A stretch of DNA of 26,022 nucleotides from Clostridia bacterium (GCA_029052615.1 JAIDIR010000024.1:1-26022), one strand, 5' to 3'; positions 6,082 through 16,600 are shown, counted from the stretch's first letter. Numbers and translations are program-made. Notes: a model not told the origin generated them from the letters alone.

Positions 6082-7369
6082 TGCCGTCCTCCTTGGTATC
6101 TTCGTACAGGTAGCAAGCCACCTTATGTGTGGGCGAAACCTGAACGTATTCGGGATATGCGCCCGCGCACTTTTCCTTGCACATTTCGCATCTGTCGCGG
6201 AAATAGCAGTAATCGGGCATATCTATGGGGTTGGGAACGAAGCCGGGTATGCAGTAAAGCTTGTCGACCTCGCCGTCAACCGTGGGTTTACTCTTTTGCA
6301 GACCTATGGTGTAGGGGTGCATGGGATGGTCGAAAATATCTTCCGCCGTGCCCATCTCTATCACCCTGCCCGCGTACATTACGACGACGTAATCAGCCAT
6401 TTCCGCAACGACGCCGAGGTCGTGCGTGATGAGCATTATCGAGCCGTTTATCTTGTGCTTGATTTCCCTTAACAGGTCGAGTATCTGCGCCTGAATTGTA
6501 ACGTCCAGCGCCGTCGTGGGCTCGTCCGCGATTATAAGCTTGGGGTTGCACAGAAGCGCAATGGCTATCATTACCCTCTGGCGCATACCGCCCGACAGCT
6601 CGTGGGGGTACTTTTTATACACGCCCTCGGGGTCGGCGATACCGACCATTTTAAGCATTTCGATGCTGTGCGCCTTTACCTGCTTTTTGGAGATGCCCTC
6701 TATGTGCAGATAGCCGACTTCGTCAAGCTGGTTGCCTATCGTGAACACGGGGTTTAAGGAGGTCATAGGCTCCTGGAAAATCATTGCGATTTCCCTGCCG
6801 CGAATAGAGCGCATTGCCTCGGTGGGCATTTTCGCTATATCTACTACCCTGTCCTCCATCTCGTAGACGTTGCCGCCCAGCTCGTTTTTCTTTATTACCT
6901 TTTTGCCCTTTTCGTCAACCTTTACGCGCTCCTCGCCGTCCACCGTTTCGGTTTCGTATACGGGGATTTTCTTGCCCTTTTCGTCGCGCTTGAAAAGGCT
7001 TGCCTTAAACCTTATCGAACCGCTGACGATCTGACCGCTGGGCGCCTGAACGAGCTGCATTAAAGAAAGCGAGGTTACGCTTTTGCCGCAGCCCGATTCG
7101 CCTACGACGCCGACCGTCGAGCCTGCCGGTATGGAAAACGATACGCCGTTGACCGCCTTTACCGTGCCCGCGTCCGAGAAAAAGTAAGTGTGCAGGTCCT
7201 CGAACTCGATAATATTCTTATCGTCCTTCATCTGCGTGGTGTATTCGTCGGGCTTGACCTTGCGCTTCTTCTGCTTCTCGTAGAAGCGTATCGCCTTGGA
7301 ATTTTCCCTGGCGATCGCGCGCGATTCCGAGCGGGATATGTAGTGTTTATTATCCTTATTTGCCGCCAT
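6068..7369 (-). CDS. oppD: Oligopeptide ABC transporter ATP-binding protein OppD with a charged insert
   Basis: This is the second ATPase of the peptide importer, partner of OppF. Motifs are Walker A GESGCGKS (90-97), Q-loop Q199, signature LSGGMRQR (258-265), Walker B LIIADEP (278-284) and H-loop H316. The C-terminal cysteine cluster (C388, C394, C397, C401) fits a 4Fe-4S site as known for some DppD/OppD proteins. Two features are unusual: an N-terminal basic extension of about 50 residues before the ABC domain, and an insert of about 50 charged residues (roughly 122-172) between Walker A and the Q-loop. The insert contains two similar pieces, RDEKGKKI and VDEKGKKV. The ribosome binding site (GAGG) overlaps the stop codon of oppC, 4 bases upstream. 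Confidence 0.93.
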   Translation of the reverse strand: MAANKDNKHYISRSESRAIARENSKAIRFYEKQKKRKVKPDEYTTQMKDDKNIIEFEDLHTYFFSDAGTVKAVNGVSFSIPAGSTVGVVGESGCGKSVTSLSLMQLVQAPSGQIVSGSIRFKASLFKRDEKGKKIPVYETETVDGEERVKVDEKGKKVIKKNELGGNVYEMEDRVVDIAKMPTEAMRSIRGREIAMIFQEPMTSLNPVFTIGNQLDEVGYLHIEGISKKQVKAHSIEMLKMVGIADPEGVYKKYPHELSGGMRQRVMIAIALLCNPKLIIADEPTTALDVTIQAQILDLLREIKHKINGSIMLITHDLGVVAEMADYVVVMYAGRVIEMGTAEDIFDHPMHPYTIGLQKSKPTVDGEVDKLYCIPGFVPNPIDMPDYCYFRDRCEMCKEKCAGAYPEYVQVSPTHKVACYLYEDTKEDGNGKD

Positions 7370-7373
7370 TGGG

Positions 7374-8549
7374 TTACCTCTTCATTTTAGGGTCGAAGGC
7401 GTCTCTTAAACCGTCCCCGACAAAGTTGAAAGCTAAGATTGCAAGCGTTATGCACACGCCCGCGCCCACCCAAAGGTTGGGATAGTATTGCCTGTAAGTC
7501 GTGTTGCTTGCCATATTTATCAGGTTGCCCCACGTCGCAGTTTCAACGGGCGCGCCCAGACCAAGGAAGCCGAGCGTCGCCTCGGTAAGTATAATGCTGC
7601 CAAGTCCCAGCGTCATGGAAACTATAAGCTGGGGAATGACGTTGGGCATAAGGTGCTTGAATATCTTTGAAAAAGTCGAAAGTCCCGAAGCCTTTGCGGC
7701 AAGCATAAACTCCTGCTCTCTCAAAGAAAGTATCTGACCTCTGACAAGTCTTGCCGTACCCGTCCAGCCGATAAGGCATAGCACTATCATCATATAGTAC
7801 AGCTTGGCTATGCTGTCGCCGAGGTCCATTGCCGTGAACGTAACCGACAGTATAAGCATTATGGGAAGGGTGGGTATACAGCTGAGTATATCTACTATAC
7901 GCATTATGACGTTGTCGACCCACTTGCCGAAATAGCCCGCAAGACCGCCCATTACTACGCCGATAAGCGTTTCGATTATGACGACGACGAAGCCTATCGT
8001 AAGCGAAACTCTGCCGCCGTACATCAGGCGCGTTAAGACGTCGTAACCCATATCGTCCGTTCCCATCCAGTGCGACCAGGAGATATCGCCAAGCTTGACG
8101 ACCTGAGGTATTCTTACCGAAACGGCAAGCGCCTCGTACTCCATACCGTCCACCGTATAGTTGACAGGCGACGCGGATATGATTTCCTTTATGAGTGCGG
8201 GATTATAGTCCAGCTTGGTGCCGCCGGCTGCCGCCCAGGGCGAGCACAGCGGTCCTATGAACGCGAACAGGAATAATACGACTATTGTAACGAGTCCTAT
8301 AACCGACAGCTTGGAACGGAAAAACCTCTTTAAAACCGTCATCCACGGTGAGAGCACCTTTGCCCTGTCGGTAAGGTTTTCGCCGTGCAAATCGTCCTTG
8401 GTTTCGTCCGTTGCCGCGGCAACCGCTTCAGCCTGACCCGCGCTCTGAGCGCTGTCCGCAGCTACGGTGCTTTCGGGCGCAACCGTCGAAGTTACTACCT
8501 CTTCCTCCGCCTTTGTTTCCTCTGAGATAATATCCTTTTTATCTTTCAT
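7374..8549 (-). CDS. oppC: Oligopeptide ABC transporter permease OppC
   Basis: This is one of two membrane-spanning subunits of the peptide importer. The OppC hallmark HWMGTDDMGYDVLTRL lies in the external region after the first helix, and the EAA coupling loop (EFMLAAKASGLSTFSKIF) contacts the ATPase. The protein ends DAFDPKMKR, typical of the family. The N-terminus before the first helix is about 75 residues, longer than usual and rich in E, A, T and S; it should be cytoplasmic. I chose the ATG at 8547-8549 (391 residues) because GGAGGAG sits just before it. An ATG four codons earlier (8559-8561) overlaps the oppB stop as TAATG but has no Shine-Dalgarno sequence, and is itself part of the ribosome binding site. 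Confidence 0.92.
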   Translation of the reverse strand: MKDKKDIISEETKAEEEVVTSTVAPESTVAADSAQSAGQAEAVAAATDETKDDLHGENLTDRAKVLSPWMTVLKRFFRSKLSVIGLVTIVVLFLFAFIGPLCSPWAAAGGTKLDYNPALIKEIISASPVNYTVDGMEYEALAVSVRIPQVVKLGDISWSHWMGTDDMGYDVLTRLMYGGRVSLTIGFVVVIIETLIGVVMGGLAGYFGKWVDNVIMRIVDILSCIPTLPIMLILSVTFTAMDLGDSIAKLYYMMIVLCLIGWTGTARLVRGQILSLREQEFMLAAKASGLSTFSKIFKHLMPNVIPQLIVSMTLGLGSIILTEATLGFLGLGAPVETATWGNLINMASNTTYRQYYPNLWVGAGVCITLAILAFNFVGDGLRDAFDPKMKR

Positions 8550-8552
8550 AAT

Positions 8553-8559
8553 CTCCTCC
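8553..8559 (-). promoter_or_regulatory. Ribosome binding site that decides the oppC start
   Basis: On the minus strand GGAGGAG lies between two in-frame ATG codons: it runs into the upstream ATG at 8561 and stands 3-5 bases before the ATG at 8549. It can serve only the downstream one. The upstream ATG has no purine-rich sequence before it. Confidence 0.75.
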
Positions 8560-8560
8560 A

Positions 8561-9538
8561 TTAACTGCCGAGCTTGATTCTCGGGTCAACAACCGCGTAC
8601 ATGATATCGGCAAGCAGAACGCCGATTACCGTGAGCACGGCAAGGAACATATTGTAGCCCATTGCAAGGAATATATCGCCTTCCAAAAGTCCTTTATAGG
8701 CTATCTGACCTATGCCGGGAAGGGCGAATATCTGCTCGGTTATCATCGCGCCGCCGAACAGAGTGGGCAGCGTGAACGACAGCTGGGTTACGAGGGGAAT
8801 CATAGTATTGCGGAAAACGTGCTTATAGACGACTTTCCCTTCGGACAGGCCCTTTGCGCGCGCCGTCCTTATGTAGTCGGCGTTAAGCACCTCCAGCGTG
8901 TTGGTACGCGTATAGCGCATAAGTCCGCCGATATTGAGTATGACCATAACCGACATAGGAAGTATGAGGTGCCATATCATATCGAAGAAGCCGTTGCCCA
9001 GACCGCCCGTTTCGAACCAGCCTAAATCGACGGCGAACCACTTAATGAACAGGTTGCCGAGGAAGAAGGACGGGAACGCTATGCCGACCATACACAGTAC
9101 GGTGGCAACGTAGTCCAGCTTGCCGTATTGGTTTACGGCGCACTTGATGCCGAGCGGAATGGCGATGACCATTTCCAGAAGCAGCGCAACGAAGGATATG
9201 CCGAACGAAAGCCACATATACTGTGCGATGACGTCCTGAACGGGCCTGCCGTATTTAAACGACATACCCATATCGCCCGAGAGGAATTTGCCGAGCCACA
9301 TAAAGTAGCCCCTCAGAATTCCTCCGAACGAATTGTTCTCAAGGCCGTAAGCCTTCAATAATTCGGCAAGCTCCGCTTCGATTTGCTCCGCCGGTATACC
9401 CGCCGTGCTGCGGGTCAGTGTGTACTGGTCGACAAAGTAGTTGTTGGGCATCAATCTTATAAGAAGGTAAAGTATTACCGAGACGCCGAACAGTATCAAC
9501 AATGCGAGCAGTATTCTTTTGATAACGTATTTAACCAT
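8561..9538 (-). CDS. oppB: Oligopeptide ABC transporter permease OppB
   Basis: This 325-residue protein is the OppB-type permease, partner of OppC. It begins with the family's typical N-terminal helix (KYVIKRILLALLILFGVS, then LIRLMP) and has the GDMGMSFKYGRPV segment, the EAA loop near 219-238 (ADYIRTARAKGLSEGKVVYK) and the conserved ending DIMYAVVDPRIKLG. Length is normal. GGAGTG precedes the ATG. The gap to the upstream binding-protein gene is 21 bases, and its stop codon touches the first base of a possible oppC ATG. All of this fits a single opp operon. Confidence 0.94.
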   Translation of the reverse strand: MVKYVIKRILLALLILFGVSVILYLLIRLMPNNYFVDQYTLTRSTAGIPAEQIEAELAELLKAYGLENNSFGGILRGYFMWLGKFLSGDMGMSFKYGRPVQDVIAQYMWLSFGISFVALLLEMVIAIPLGIKCAVNQYGKLDYVATVLCMVGIAFPSFFLGNLFIKWFAVDLGWFETGGLGNGFFDMIWHLILPMSVMVILNIGGLMRYTRTNTLEVLNADYIRTARAKGLSEGKVVYKHVFRNTMIPLVTQLSFTLPTLFGGAMITEQIFALPGIGQIAYKGLLEGDIFLAMGYNMFLAVLTVIGVLLADIMYAVVDPRIKLGS

Positions 9539-9559
9539 TTTTCACTCCGAAGAGATTTA

Positions 9560-12184
9560 TTATTTCTTGTATGCGACTTTCCAGAGCTCGTCGATGGGTC
9601 CCATAATATACGATGCGTTCTTGTACAAACTCTTAGAGTCGATAACCGCCGAATTGTAAACGCACAGATCCTTTCTCTGATAGGTGGGGAATTCAACGGC
9701 AAGATCCATTATGAGGTCGAGGCAGTCCTTATAGATGGCTATACGGTCGTTCTCGTTGAGCGTCTGTCTGCCCTCCATAATCTTCTCGTTAAGCTCAAGC
9801 GCAATCTTATATTCCTCTGCGAATTCGCCGTCTTCACCCGACAACAGTATGCCGTCCTTGTACCAGTTCTTGGTGCTGGTCGCGTTGGAGTTGATGCTGT
9901 AAATCTGGTAAGGGTCGGGGTCTATGCTCGAAGACCAAGCGGCTGCCCATACCTGGAGGTCGCCCCTGGTAAGATTTTTAAGCGCCTGTATATCGGGAGC
10001 AACCGAAATCATAAAGCCGCACTGTTCGAGGAAGGTTTTAGCATATCTGAACATATTATAGGCAGGGTGATCGGTCGATTCGCCCGCGATGGTGAAATTA
10101 ATCTTCAGTACGCTGTTGTCGGAGTTTTTGTGGAACAACTTGTCTTTTTCGCTGAACGTCCAGTTGCCAGAGCTTGCAACCAGATCCTTGATTTCATCGG
10201 GGTTGGTTATTCTCTTATAGTAGCGCTTCGCATCCGCGGGATAAGCCCAGGAAGTCGTGGACATGGGTCTGTCGATAATGTTGACCAGACTGTCGCCGTA
10301 GTACTCGCTGATCGAAGTAGTATCGAACGCGTGCATTATAGCCCTTCTCACCTCGATATCGGGCACGTATTTGGGGTTGATGCCGACGTAGCCGTAGCCG
10401 CCTGCGAGGTAATCCACCTGCTTCAACGTTCCCGTACGCAGATCACTTTGGTTATTCGAAGTCGCAGTGGGCGTGCCGTAGTCGATTTCCTTTGCCGTCA
10501 ACGCGCTTACTATCATGTCGTCGCTCGTTACTTTGTAGGTCACGTATTTAATCTTTGCGTTATCTACGCCGCTGCCGAAGGTAGTGAACTGTTCGTTCCT
10601 TTCGAAGTACGCCGTATAGGCATAGAAGAAATTCGCGCCGGTAACTTTTTCGGAGTTTAACTTATGCGAGCAGCACTTGTAAGGGCCTGCGCCGACGGGA
10701 AGCTTGTTCTTATCGCCGTTCGCCACGTTCGCGTCCAACCAGTTTATATCATCACGCTTAACGCCGAAGTGCGTAGCCGTACCGTCGTATACTTTGCCGT
10801 CCTCATAATCTTTCATAGCCGCCGCTGTATATTCCTCGTTGGAATAGTAGTGCATGGGAGCGACAGAGAAGCCGAAGTTCCACTTAGCCTTGGGGTCAAC
10901 GCCTACGACCTTTATTTTAAGAATATCGTGATCTTCGCTGTACGTCTTGCCGTTGAATTCTTTGGATTTGGATACGGTTATGCCCGAGATGTTGGGAACC
11001 TTATATTCTCCATCGTTCTTATTGGATCTTGCGTCCAACATGAAGTACTGCATCGCGCTGTCGGCGGTTGCGCAGTAAGTAAGGACGTGGGATATCTGAC
11101 CCTGCGCCGTATTGGTCTCGTATACGTAATTTAATGCAAATTCCTTCTGAAGAGCAAGCTTTGCAATTTCCTCCGTTGTGTTATCGTGAGTGTCTACATA
11201 CTCCTTAATCTTTGCCGCAGAGGTTGCTTCCGCAAATTCTTTTATAAATTCCTCGTGCACGATATCCGCACCCGCGACGCCCTTATCGGGATCGAGCGTG
11301 GTAAGGTATTTGCCTTCGGAGTCCTTGGCGTCTACTTCAACGTCGTTTTCGTTGTAATCTCTCTGATTCTGTATAAGTCCTTCGATATAGTAGAAAACCT
11401 GCCAGGGCTCGGTAAATCTGTATTCCTTATAGCTTTCTACCCAACCCGTCTCGATAGAGTTCCAGTCAGAGGTGATCTCTTCCTTGTAAAGCTCCATAAC
11501 CTTTTCAAGGTCCTTCTTGCCCTGTTCGGAAAGCGTATAGTTCTTCTCAGACCAGTCTTTCAGATGGTTAACGCGCCCGAGCGCTTCGGGATAGTATTCG
11601 AGCATCGAGATGGAAGAGTTTTCATCCGCAGCGGGATCGTCCGCCCTGTAAGCCTGCATACCCTCTATCTTGGTCGAGTATATAGTGGACGAACCGCTGT
11701 ACGAGGGGTCGAGATAGACGTACAGATTAAACAGAACGTCCATAACCGTAAGGTCTACGCCGTCGCTGAACTTTACGCCGTTCTTGATGAGGAATTCGTA
11801 AGTAGTGTACGAAGCGCCGTTGCTGTTGCCGCTAACGTCGCCGCTCTTGCCGTCGCTCGAGCCCAGCACGGTATCGCTGGAGCTGTAATAGGTTTCCTTG
11901 TAGTCGAGCGTTACCGTAGGGTAGTCCTCGCCGTACGCAAGCACGGGCTTTTTATCTTTACCGACGTCTACGGAAAGCATGGCAGCCTGCGTTAAGTTGG
12001 CTATTACGCCGTCGTTCTGCGACGTGTAGAAAAGCGGGTTAAACTTCTCGTCTACCGCGCCGATTGCCAGCCTTAAAGGCGACTTCTCGGGGTCGCGGTG
12101 TTCGGATGCGTTACAGCCCGACGCACCTACGGCAAGTACGCCGCACAGTCCTGCGCAAATAAGTCCTTTGAATAATTTTTTCAC
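9560..12184 (-). CDS. Peptide-binding lipoprotein, family 5 (OppA-like), enlarged
   Basis: This is the extracellular binding component expected for the OppBCDF importer just downstream. It starts with a lipoprotein signal peptide (MKKLFKGLICAGLCGVLAVG) and probable lipid-modified C24 in ASGC. Family 5 features include SPLRLAIGAVDEKFNPLFYTS near the N-terminus, FLIKNGVKFSDG (131-142), VGAGPYK (497-503), IEVRRAIMHAFD (610-621) and WAAAWSSSIDPDPYQ (746-760). At 874 residues it is about 300 longer than usual. Much of the excess is a region at about 165-395, partly helical in character, with no match that I recognise. The start codon is GTG (12182-12184) with an excellent AAGGAGGA upstream. Peptide is the likely ligand, but other family 5 proteins bind nickel, heme or sugars. 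Confidence 0.9.
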   Translation of the reverse strand: MKKLFKGLICAGLCGVLAVGASGCNASEHRDPEKSPLRLAIGAVDEKFNPLFYTSQNDGVIANLTQAAMLSVDVGKDKKPVLAYGEDYPTVTLDYKETYYSSSDTVLGSSDGKSGDVSGNSNGASYTTYEFLIKNGVKFSDGVDLTVMDVLFNLYVYLDPSYSGSSTIYSTKIEGMQAYRADDPAADENSSISMLEYYPEALGRVNHLKDWSEKNYTLSEQGKKDLEKVMELYKEEITSDWNSIETGWVESYKEYRFTEPWQVFYYIEGLIQNQRDYNENDVEVDAKDSEGKYLTTLDPDKGVAGADIVHEEFIKEFAEATSAAKIKEYVDTHDNTTEEIAKLALQKEFALNYVYETNTAQGQISHVLTYCATADSAMQYFMLDARSNKNDGEYKVPNISGITVSKSKEFNGKTYSEDHDILKIKVVGVDPKAKWNFGFSVAPMHYYSNEEYTAAAMKDYEDGKVYDGTATHFGVKRDDINWLDANVANGDKNKLPVGAGPYKCCSHKLNSEKVTGANFFYAYTAYFERNEQFTTFGSGVDNAKIKYVTYKVTSDDMIVSALTAKEIDYGTPTATSNNQSDLRTGTLKQVDYLAGGYGYVGINPKYVPDIEVRRAIMHAFDTTSISEYYGDSLVNIIDRPMSTTSWAYPADAKRYYKRITNPDEIKDLVASSGNWTFSEKDKLFHKNSDNSVLKINFTIAGESTDHPAYNMFRYAKTFLEQCGFMISVAPDIQALKNLTRGDLQVWAAAWSSSIDPDPYQIYSINSNATSTKNWYKDGILLSGEDGEFAEEYKIALELNEKIMEGRQTLNENDRIAIYKDCLDLIMDLAVEFPTYQRKDLCVYNSAVIDSKSLYKNASYIMGPIDELWKVAYKK

Positions 12185-12222
12185 AATAAGTCCTCCTTGA
12201 ATTGTGGTCTATACCTTTAATT

Positions 12223-13674
12223 TTATGGTGCTATGGTAAGGGTGGTTTCGCCCGTTACTTTGATTTGGGGGTGATTTGCCTGGAACTGCTCGTCGTTATC
12301 GCTGCCGCCGAACAGCCAGTGGCTCTTGTCCTCTACTTCCGTACCGTCCTGCTTTTTAATCTGTACGTTTCTTACTCTGTTTGAGGCGGGAATCTTTACG
12401 TGTGCGGTAATACCGCTTATTTCCAGACCCTCGATATGAGCCGAAGCGTCCAGTCCGTTGCATACCGCGTACAGACTGATATTTCCTTTCGCTGTAATAT
12501 CTATCTTAATATTTTCGATTTTAAGGTTTGAAAGCTTAAAGCTTGCGCCTATAGTTCCGAATACGGAGAAATCGTTATTGATCGCGCCCGTAACCGCAAA
12601 TTTAAGATTGGAGATAGTAAAGCCGTTGCCCTGCACCGTCGCGTTTACCTCTACGCCCTGATTCTTGAGTGTGAACGTTTTCGACCCGCAGTCTACGTCC
12701 GAAAGCAGATAATACTTGTTATTTGCATTTCCCAGACCGGTGAACATTGATACGACCTTGTCGGGATCGTTGGTTACTATCGTCCAGTTATCGCCGTCTA
12801 TATAGTGCGAGTAAACCACGGGATTTTCGGGCTCGTCGCCCTCCGGTCTCGCAATGGAACTGGATCCTACTACGGTTTCCAGCTCTTCGTCCAGATAGCT
12901 CCTTACGAACGACGCGCCATTAAGTTTTATGGGCTCGAGAGTGGTCGGCGAATAGTATTCGCCTTTACCGAAGTTGTCCCGTCTTAGCTCCGTACCGTTC
13001 TTATATTCGTTACCATCCTTGTCCGTGTAGGTCTTGCCATCTTCGCATACGAGCTTATAAACGATTTTAAGTGCGGGCGCCCACTTTGCGCACACAATAA
13101 GGTTTTCGTCGTCCGCAACCCTGCGCGTGCTGTCCAGCCTCACGTCCGAAGGTGTTACGCGGATTTCGGATTCCAAAATCTGTTCGTCCTTGCCTGCCCT
13201 TGCGAACACGGGACGGTCCGTCACTATATCCGTTACGGCGTCGCCGTCCTCGTCCACGACGGGGAAAACCGCTTCGGTGATTTCCTGACCCTTATCGTCC
13301 TTATAGGTGTAGGTGTACATTATCTCACCGGCGTGTTCTCCGTCCTTGTAGGTTTCGGGCATATACCAACCCACCAGATCGTAACCGTCAAACGCGACGT
13401 TCATACCCTCCGTATCGTCCGATATGTCGAAGAAAGGCACTCCGTTCGCGTCGTAGCTTTCCGACTTGGGGTCGTTTTTAAAGTACAGGTCTCTGACCGT
13501 CAAGGTCGTGGACTGGTCGAATTTTCCGCCGTTGGAATAGTAGGTGACGTGCGCCTTATAGTCCGCAAGCACCTCTGCACGCCCCGGTCTGCCTATTTTA
13601 CAGCCCGCAAGCGTACACGCCGCGCAGACGACGGTTATAACTATTAGCAAGTAAACCTTTAATTTCTTAGTCAT
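12223..13674 (-). CDS. Lipoprotein with Listeria-Bacteroides-type repeat and beta-helix-like C-terminus
   Basis: This 483-residue surface protein has a clear lipoprotein signal with lipobox LAGC (C25). Residues about 42-105 resemble a Listeria-Bacteroides (InlB B-type) repeat (VTYYSNGG ... FDGYDLVGWY). Another such unit may run from about 205. Residues about 320-430 (YYLLSDVDCGSKTFTL, VQGNGFTISNLKFA, FSVFGTIG, LSNLKIENIKI) look like the entry of a right-handed beta-helix. They resemble residues 257-340 of the GLUG-repeat surface protein in the same operon. The ATG overlaps the protease stop codon as ATGA, so translation is probably coupled. The next gene, the peptide-binding protein, follows after 38 bases without a terminator. 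A role in holding or presenting substrate at the cell surface is inference only; no enzyme motif is visible. Confidence 0.75.
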   Translation of the reverse strand: MTKKLKVYLLIVITVVCAACTLAGCKIGRPGRAEVLADYKAHVTYYSNGGKFDQSTTLTVRDLYFKNDPKSESYDANGVPFFDISDDTEGMNVAFDGYDLVGWYMPETYKDGEHAGEIMYTYTYKDDKGQEITEAVFPVVDEDGDAVTDIVTDRPVFARAGKDEQILESEIRVTPSDVRLDSTRRVADDENLIVCAKWAPALKIVYKLVCEDGKTYTDKDGNEYKNGTELRRDNFGKGEYYSPTTLEPIKLNGASFVRSYLDEELETVVGSSSIARPEGDEPENPVVYSHYIDGDNWTIVTNDPDKVVSMFTGLGNANNKYYLLSDVDCGSKTFTLKNQGVEVNATVQGNGFTISNLKFAVTGAINNDFSVFGTIGASFKLSNLKIENIKIDITAKGNISLYAVCNGLDASAHIEGLEISGITAHVKIPASNRVRNVQIKKQDGTEVEDKSHWLFGGSDNDEQFQANHPQIKVTGETTLTIAP

Positions 13675-16600
13675 TCGGTTTTTCCTTCTTCGCCGTTAGC
13701 CTTTGAATTTTCTTCGGTTTGGTTATCGGTTTCGGTTTGCTCCTCAACCTGCGTTTCAGCCTCCGCCTCTTCGGTTGCGTCCGCCTTTACTTCCTCCGAA
13801 GCGCCTTCCCCTTCGGTTGCCCCGTCAGCCTGTTTTTTGAAAAGCTTATCAAGGAACTTCAAGGTTATTACGCCCTTTTTGTTGAGGATAATCAAAGTCG
13901 CCGCAGCCGCCGCGGCAAGCACCAGAACGCCGCCTACTACTATGAGCGCGATTGCGTATGCGGGAAGTCCGCCGTTTGCCCCGTTGCCCTCCGAAACCGT
14001 AATTATAATACTCAGCGTGGTGCCCAGACCTTCCAGCGTAACCGCCTCGTCGGTAGCCTTCAGCGCTCTGTCAAACCTTTCTTCGAGCTTGAAGGTGCTG
14101 CCGTCGATAACCTCCTGGGAGTAATCGTCGTAAGTCACCAAAAGCTTTAAGCCCTTAAAGCTGAACTTTTCGCCTACGCGATAAACCGACTTGTGGGTCG
14201 AGCTTGCGTCCACCGTTACGCTGCTTACCGAAACCTTGATATTGAACGCTGCCTTGACGGGCTTTAACGCCTGCTCTATGGCAAACAGCTTGTCGATATT
14301 TTCCTGTCCGACGTATTCGCGCTGATAATCGGTCTTTAAGCCGTTATACAGTCCGTGCGCGGTCTTAACCTTTTCGGAAAATTCTTCAACGGCAGGCTTG
14401 GTTTTGTTGGAGGGCGTCCAGCTTGCTACGGTAGCCGCGCTTTCCAGACTTTCAATCAATTGCTTCAAAGCAATCGTATCGTCCTCGGGGCGCTCGCCAA
14501 GCTCGTTTCTAATACCGAAGTAGCTCCTGTATACGAAGTTATCGTAACCCGTGCCGTTCGTGGGGTAAAGTATGGTAAGCAGACTTGACCCGTTAGCCGG
14601 TACCCCGGGCGCCATTAACGCATAGTTCGCAAGATAGGTCACGAAATTGTTGTAGTAGAACGAATTGGTCGAGTAATTGCCGGCGGGTACTATCTTTTCG
14701 GAAATGCCCTCCAGCAGTACGGGCGCCGCAATGCTCTCGAACTGATAGGTCGTTATTCCGTTGCTGCTAATATCCGACTGATAGAACGCGCCCTCGCCTA
14801 TCGATTTAAGCGTGTAAGGCAGAATTACCTTTTCCACTCTCGCCGAGGGAACGTTGTAGAACGCGTACGCCTGAATGGTGACCGTACCCGTCTTTACCGT
14901 GTAGGTGCGCACTCCGTTTACGTCCTCCGCCGACTTGCCCGTGGGGTAGGAGCACAGCTCGTACTTATCCGTGCTATTGCCGAGGTATCTGTACAGCACG
15001 CCGTCGTCGGAGAAGTAATTTTTGTTGCCCTCCGCAATCTTGTACTCGTAAAGCGACTTGCAACCGCTGAACGCCGACCTGCCGATATAGGTGCAGCTTG
15101 CGGGTATAACCACTCTGTTCAGCGCGCTTTCGGCAAACGCCTCGTCACCTATGCCCTCCAGTTTATCGCCGAAGGTCACTTCGTTGAGTTCCGTATTGTT
15201 GAAGAACGCGCGGTAGAATATGCTCTTTGCCGACGCGAGGTCGAGCGATTTGAACTTGATACAGCCGGCAAACGATTCGTAGCCGAACGCGGTAACCTTG
15301 TCGATACCCGTCACGGTCGTAAGCCCGTCACAGCCGCCGAACGCCTGGTTGCCTACCTCGGTTGCGTTTTTCAGATCCACGGTTGTAAGCTTGGTGCAGT
15401 AGTAGAACGCGCCGTCGCCTATCTGCTTAATGCCGCTGCCGAGCGTTACGTTCGTAAGCGAGCTTTCAACGGTTTCCTCAACCATCTGCACCTTTCCGGC
15501 AACGTAGACGTAATAAGAATAGTTAGCCGCGAAAGTATACGTGCCCGTCGTGGTCGTTGCGTCGCCGAAGGTTGCCGTAGTAAGCGCGGGGCAGAGTGCG
15601 AACACCCTCTCGCCCATAGTGGTTACCGCGGGGATATTGACCGTCGTAAGGCTTGCGCTGCGCCAGAACGCCTCTCTGCCTATCGTCCTTACGCTTTCGG
15701 GCAGGACGAGCGAGGTTATTGCCGTGCGCTGGAACGCCCTTGCGCCTATTTCTTCAAGCTGAGAGCCTTCTGCAAATTGTATGCTTACAAGCTTGCCGCA
15801 GTCCGCAAACGCGGCAGCCCCTATTTTCTTTACGCTTGCGGGTATTGATATCGTTTCGAGCGAAGTGCCCGCAAACGCGTTATCGGCTATTTCGGTCAAG
15901 CCGTCGGGCAGGGATATTTCCTTAAGACCTTCCAGTCCGTAGAACGCGCCCGCGCCTATTTTGGTTATGCCCGTAAGAATTATCTTATCAACGCCGTCCG
16001 CCATTACGCTGCCGGAGAACGCGTTGGGACCAATAACGGTCACGCCCGAGGATTCCAAGCCGTTTGCAAACGCGGCGTTTACCACGACGGGTGCAAGATA
16101 CAGCGTGCCGTCCGAAACTATCGAGCCGTTCATGCTCGGTACGTTTTGGAAGACGTCGCGGCCGAGCTGCGGGTGGAACGTAGCGGCGGTAAATTCGGGA
16201 AGCTTGGTGCAGTTGCGGAAGCCGTAGTCGCCGACCGACTGTATTCCGTTGCCGTTCACTTCAAACTCCGCAATCTTGGAGCAGCCCGCAAACGCATACG
16301 CGCCTATCTGAACGTCGTCGGCGTTTATTACGACCTCGGCAAGTTTGGTACAGCCGTAGAACGCGCCGTCGGGAATACGCGAACAATTTATTTCCACTTC
16401 CTTCAACGCCGTGCAGCCCGCAAACATATAGTTGCCGAGCGCGGTGTTTGCGCCTATTTTAACTTCCGAAAGCGAAGTACAGCCTGAGAACAGATAACCG
16501 TCCGCGACGTGCAGCTCCCTCAGGTCTACCGATTCAAGCGACGTGCAGCCCGCAAAGGTCTGTTCGTGCGCGGTACCTATCGCCGTCATCTTTATTACTT

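Noticed and set aside
9383..10660. Open frame of about 425 codons on the plus strand, opposite the peptide-binding protein and oppB
   Set aside because: It covers parts of two well-supported genes and the space between them, its composition is typical of antisense shadows, and it shows no family motif.
12185..12260. Possible separate promoter before the peptide-binding protein gene (TATAGA on the minus strand)
   Set aside because: No acceptable -35 box stands 16-18 bases upstream, and no terminator isolates the gene from the one before it.
13671..13880. Sortase anchor (LPxTG) at the end of the protease
   Set aside because: No LPxTG or similar motif precedes the final hydrophobic segment, and a long acidic tail follows it instead of a short basic one. 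A membrane helix anchor fits better.
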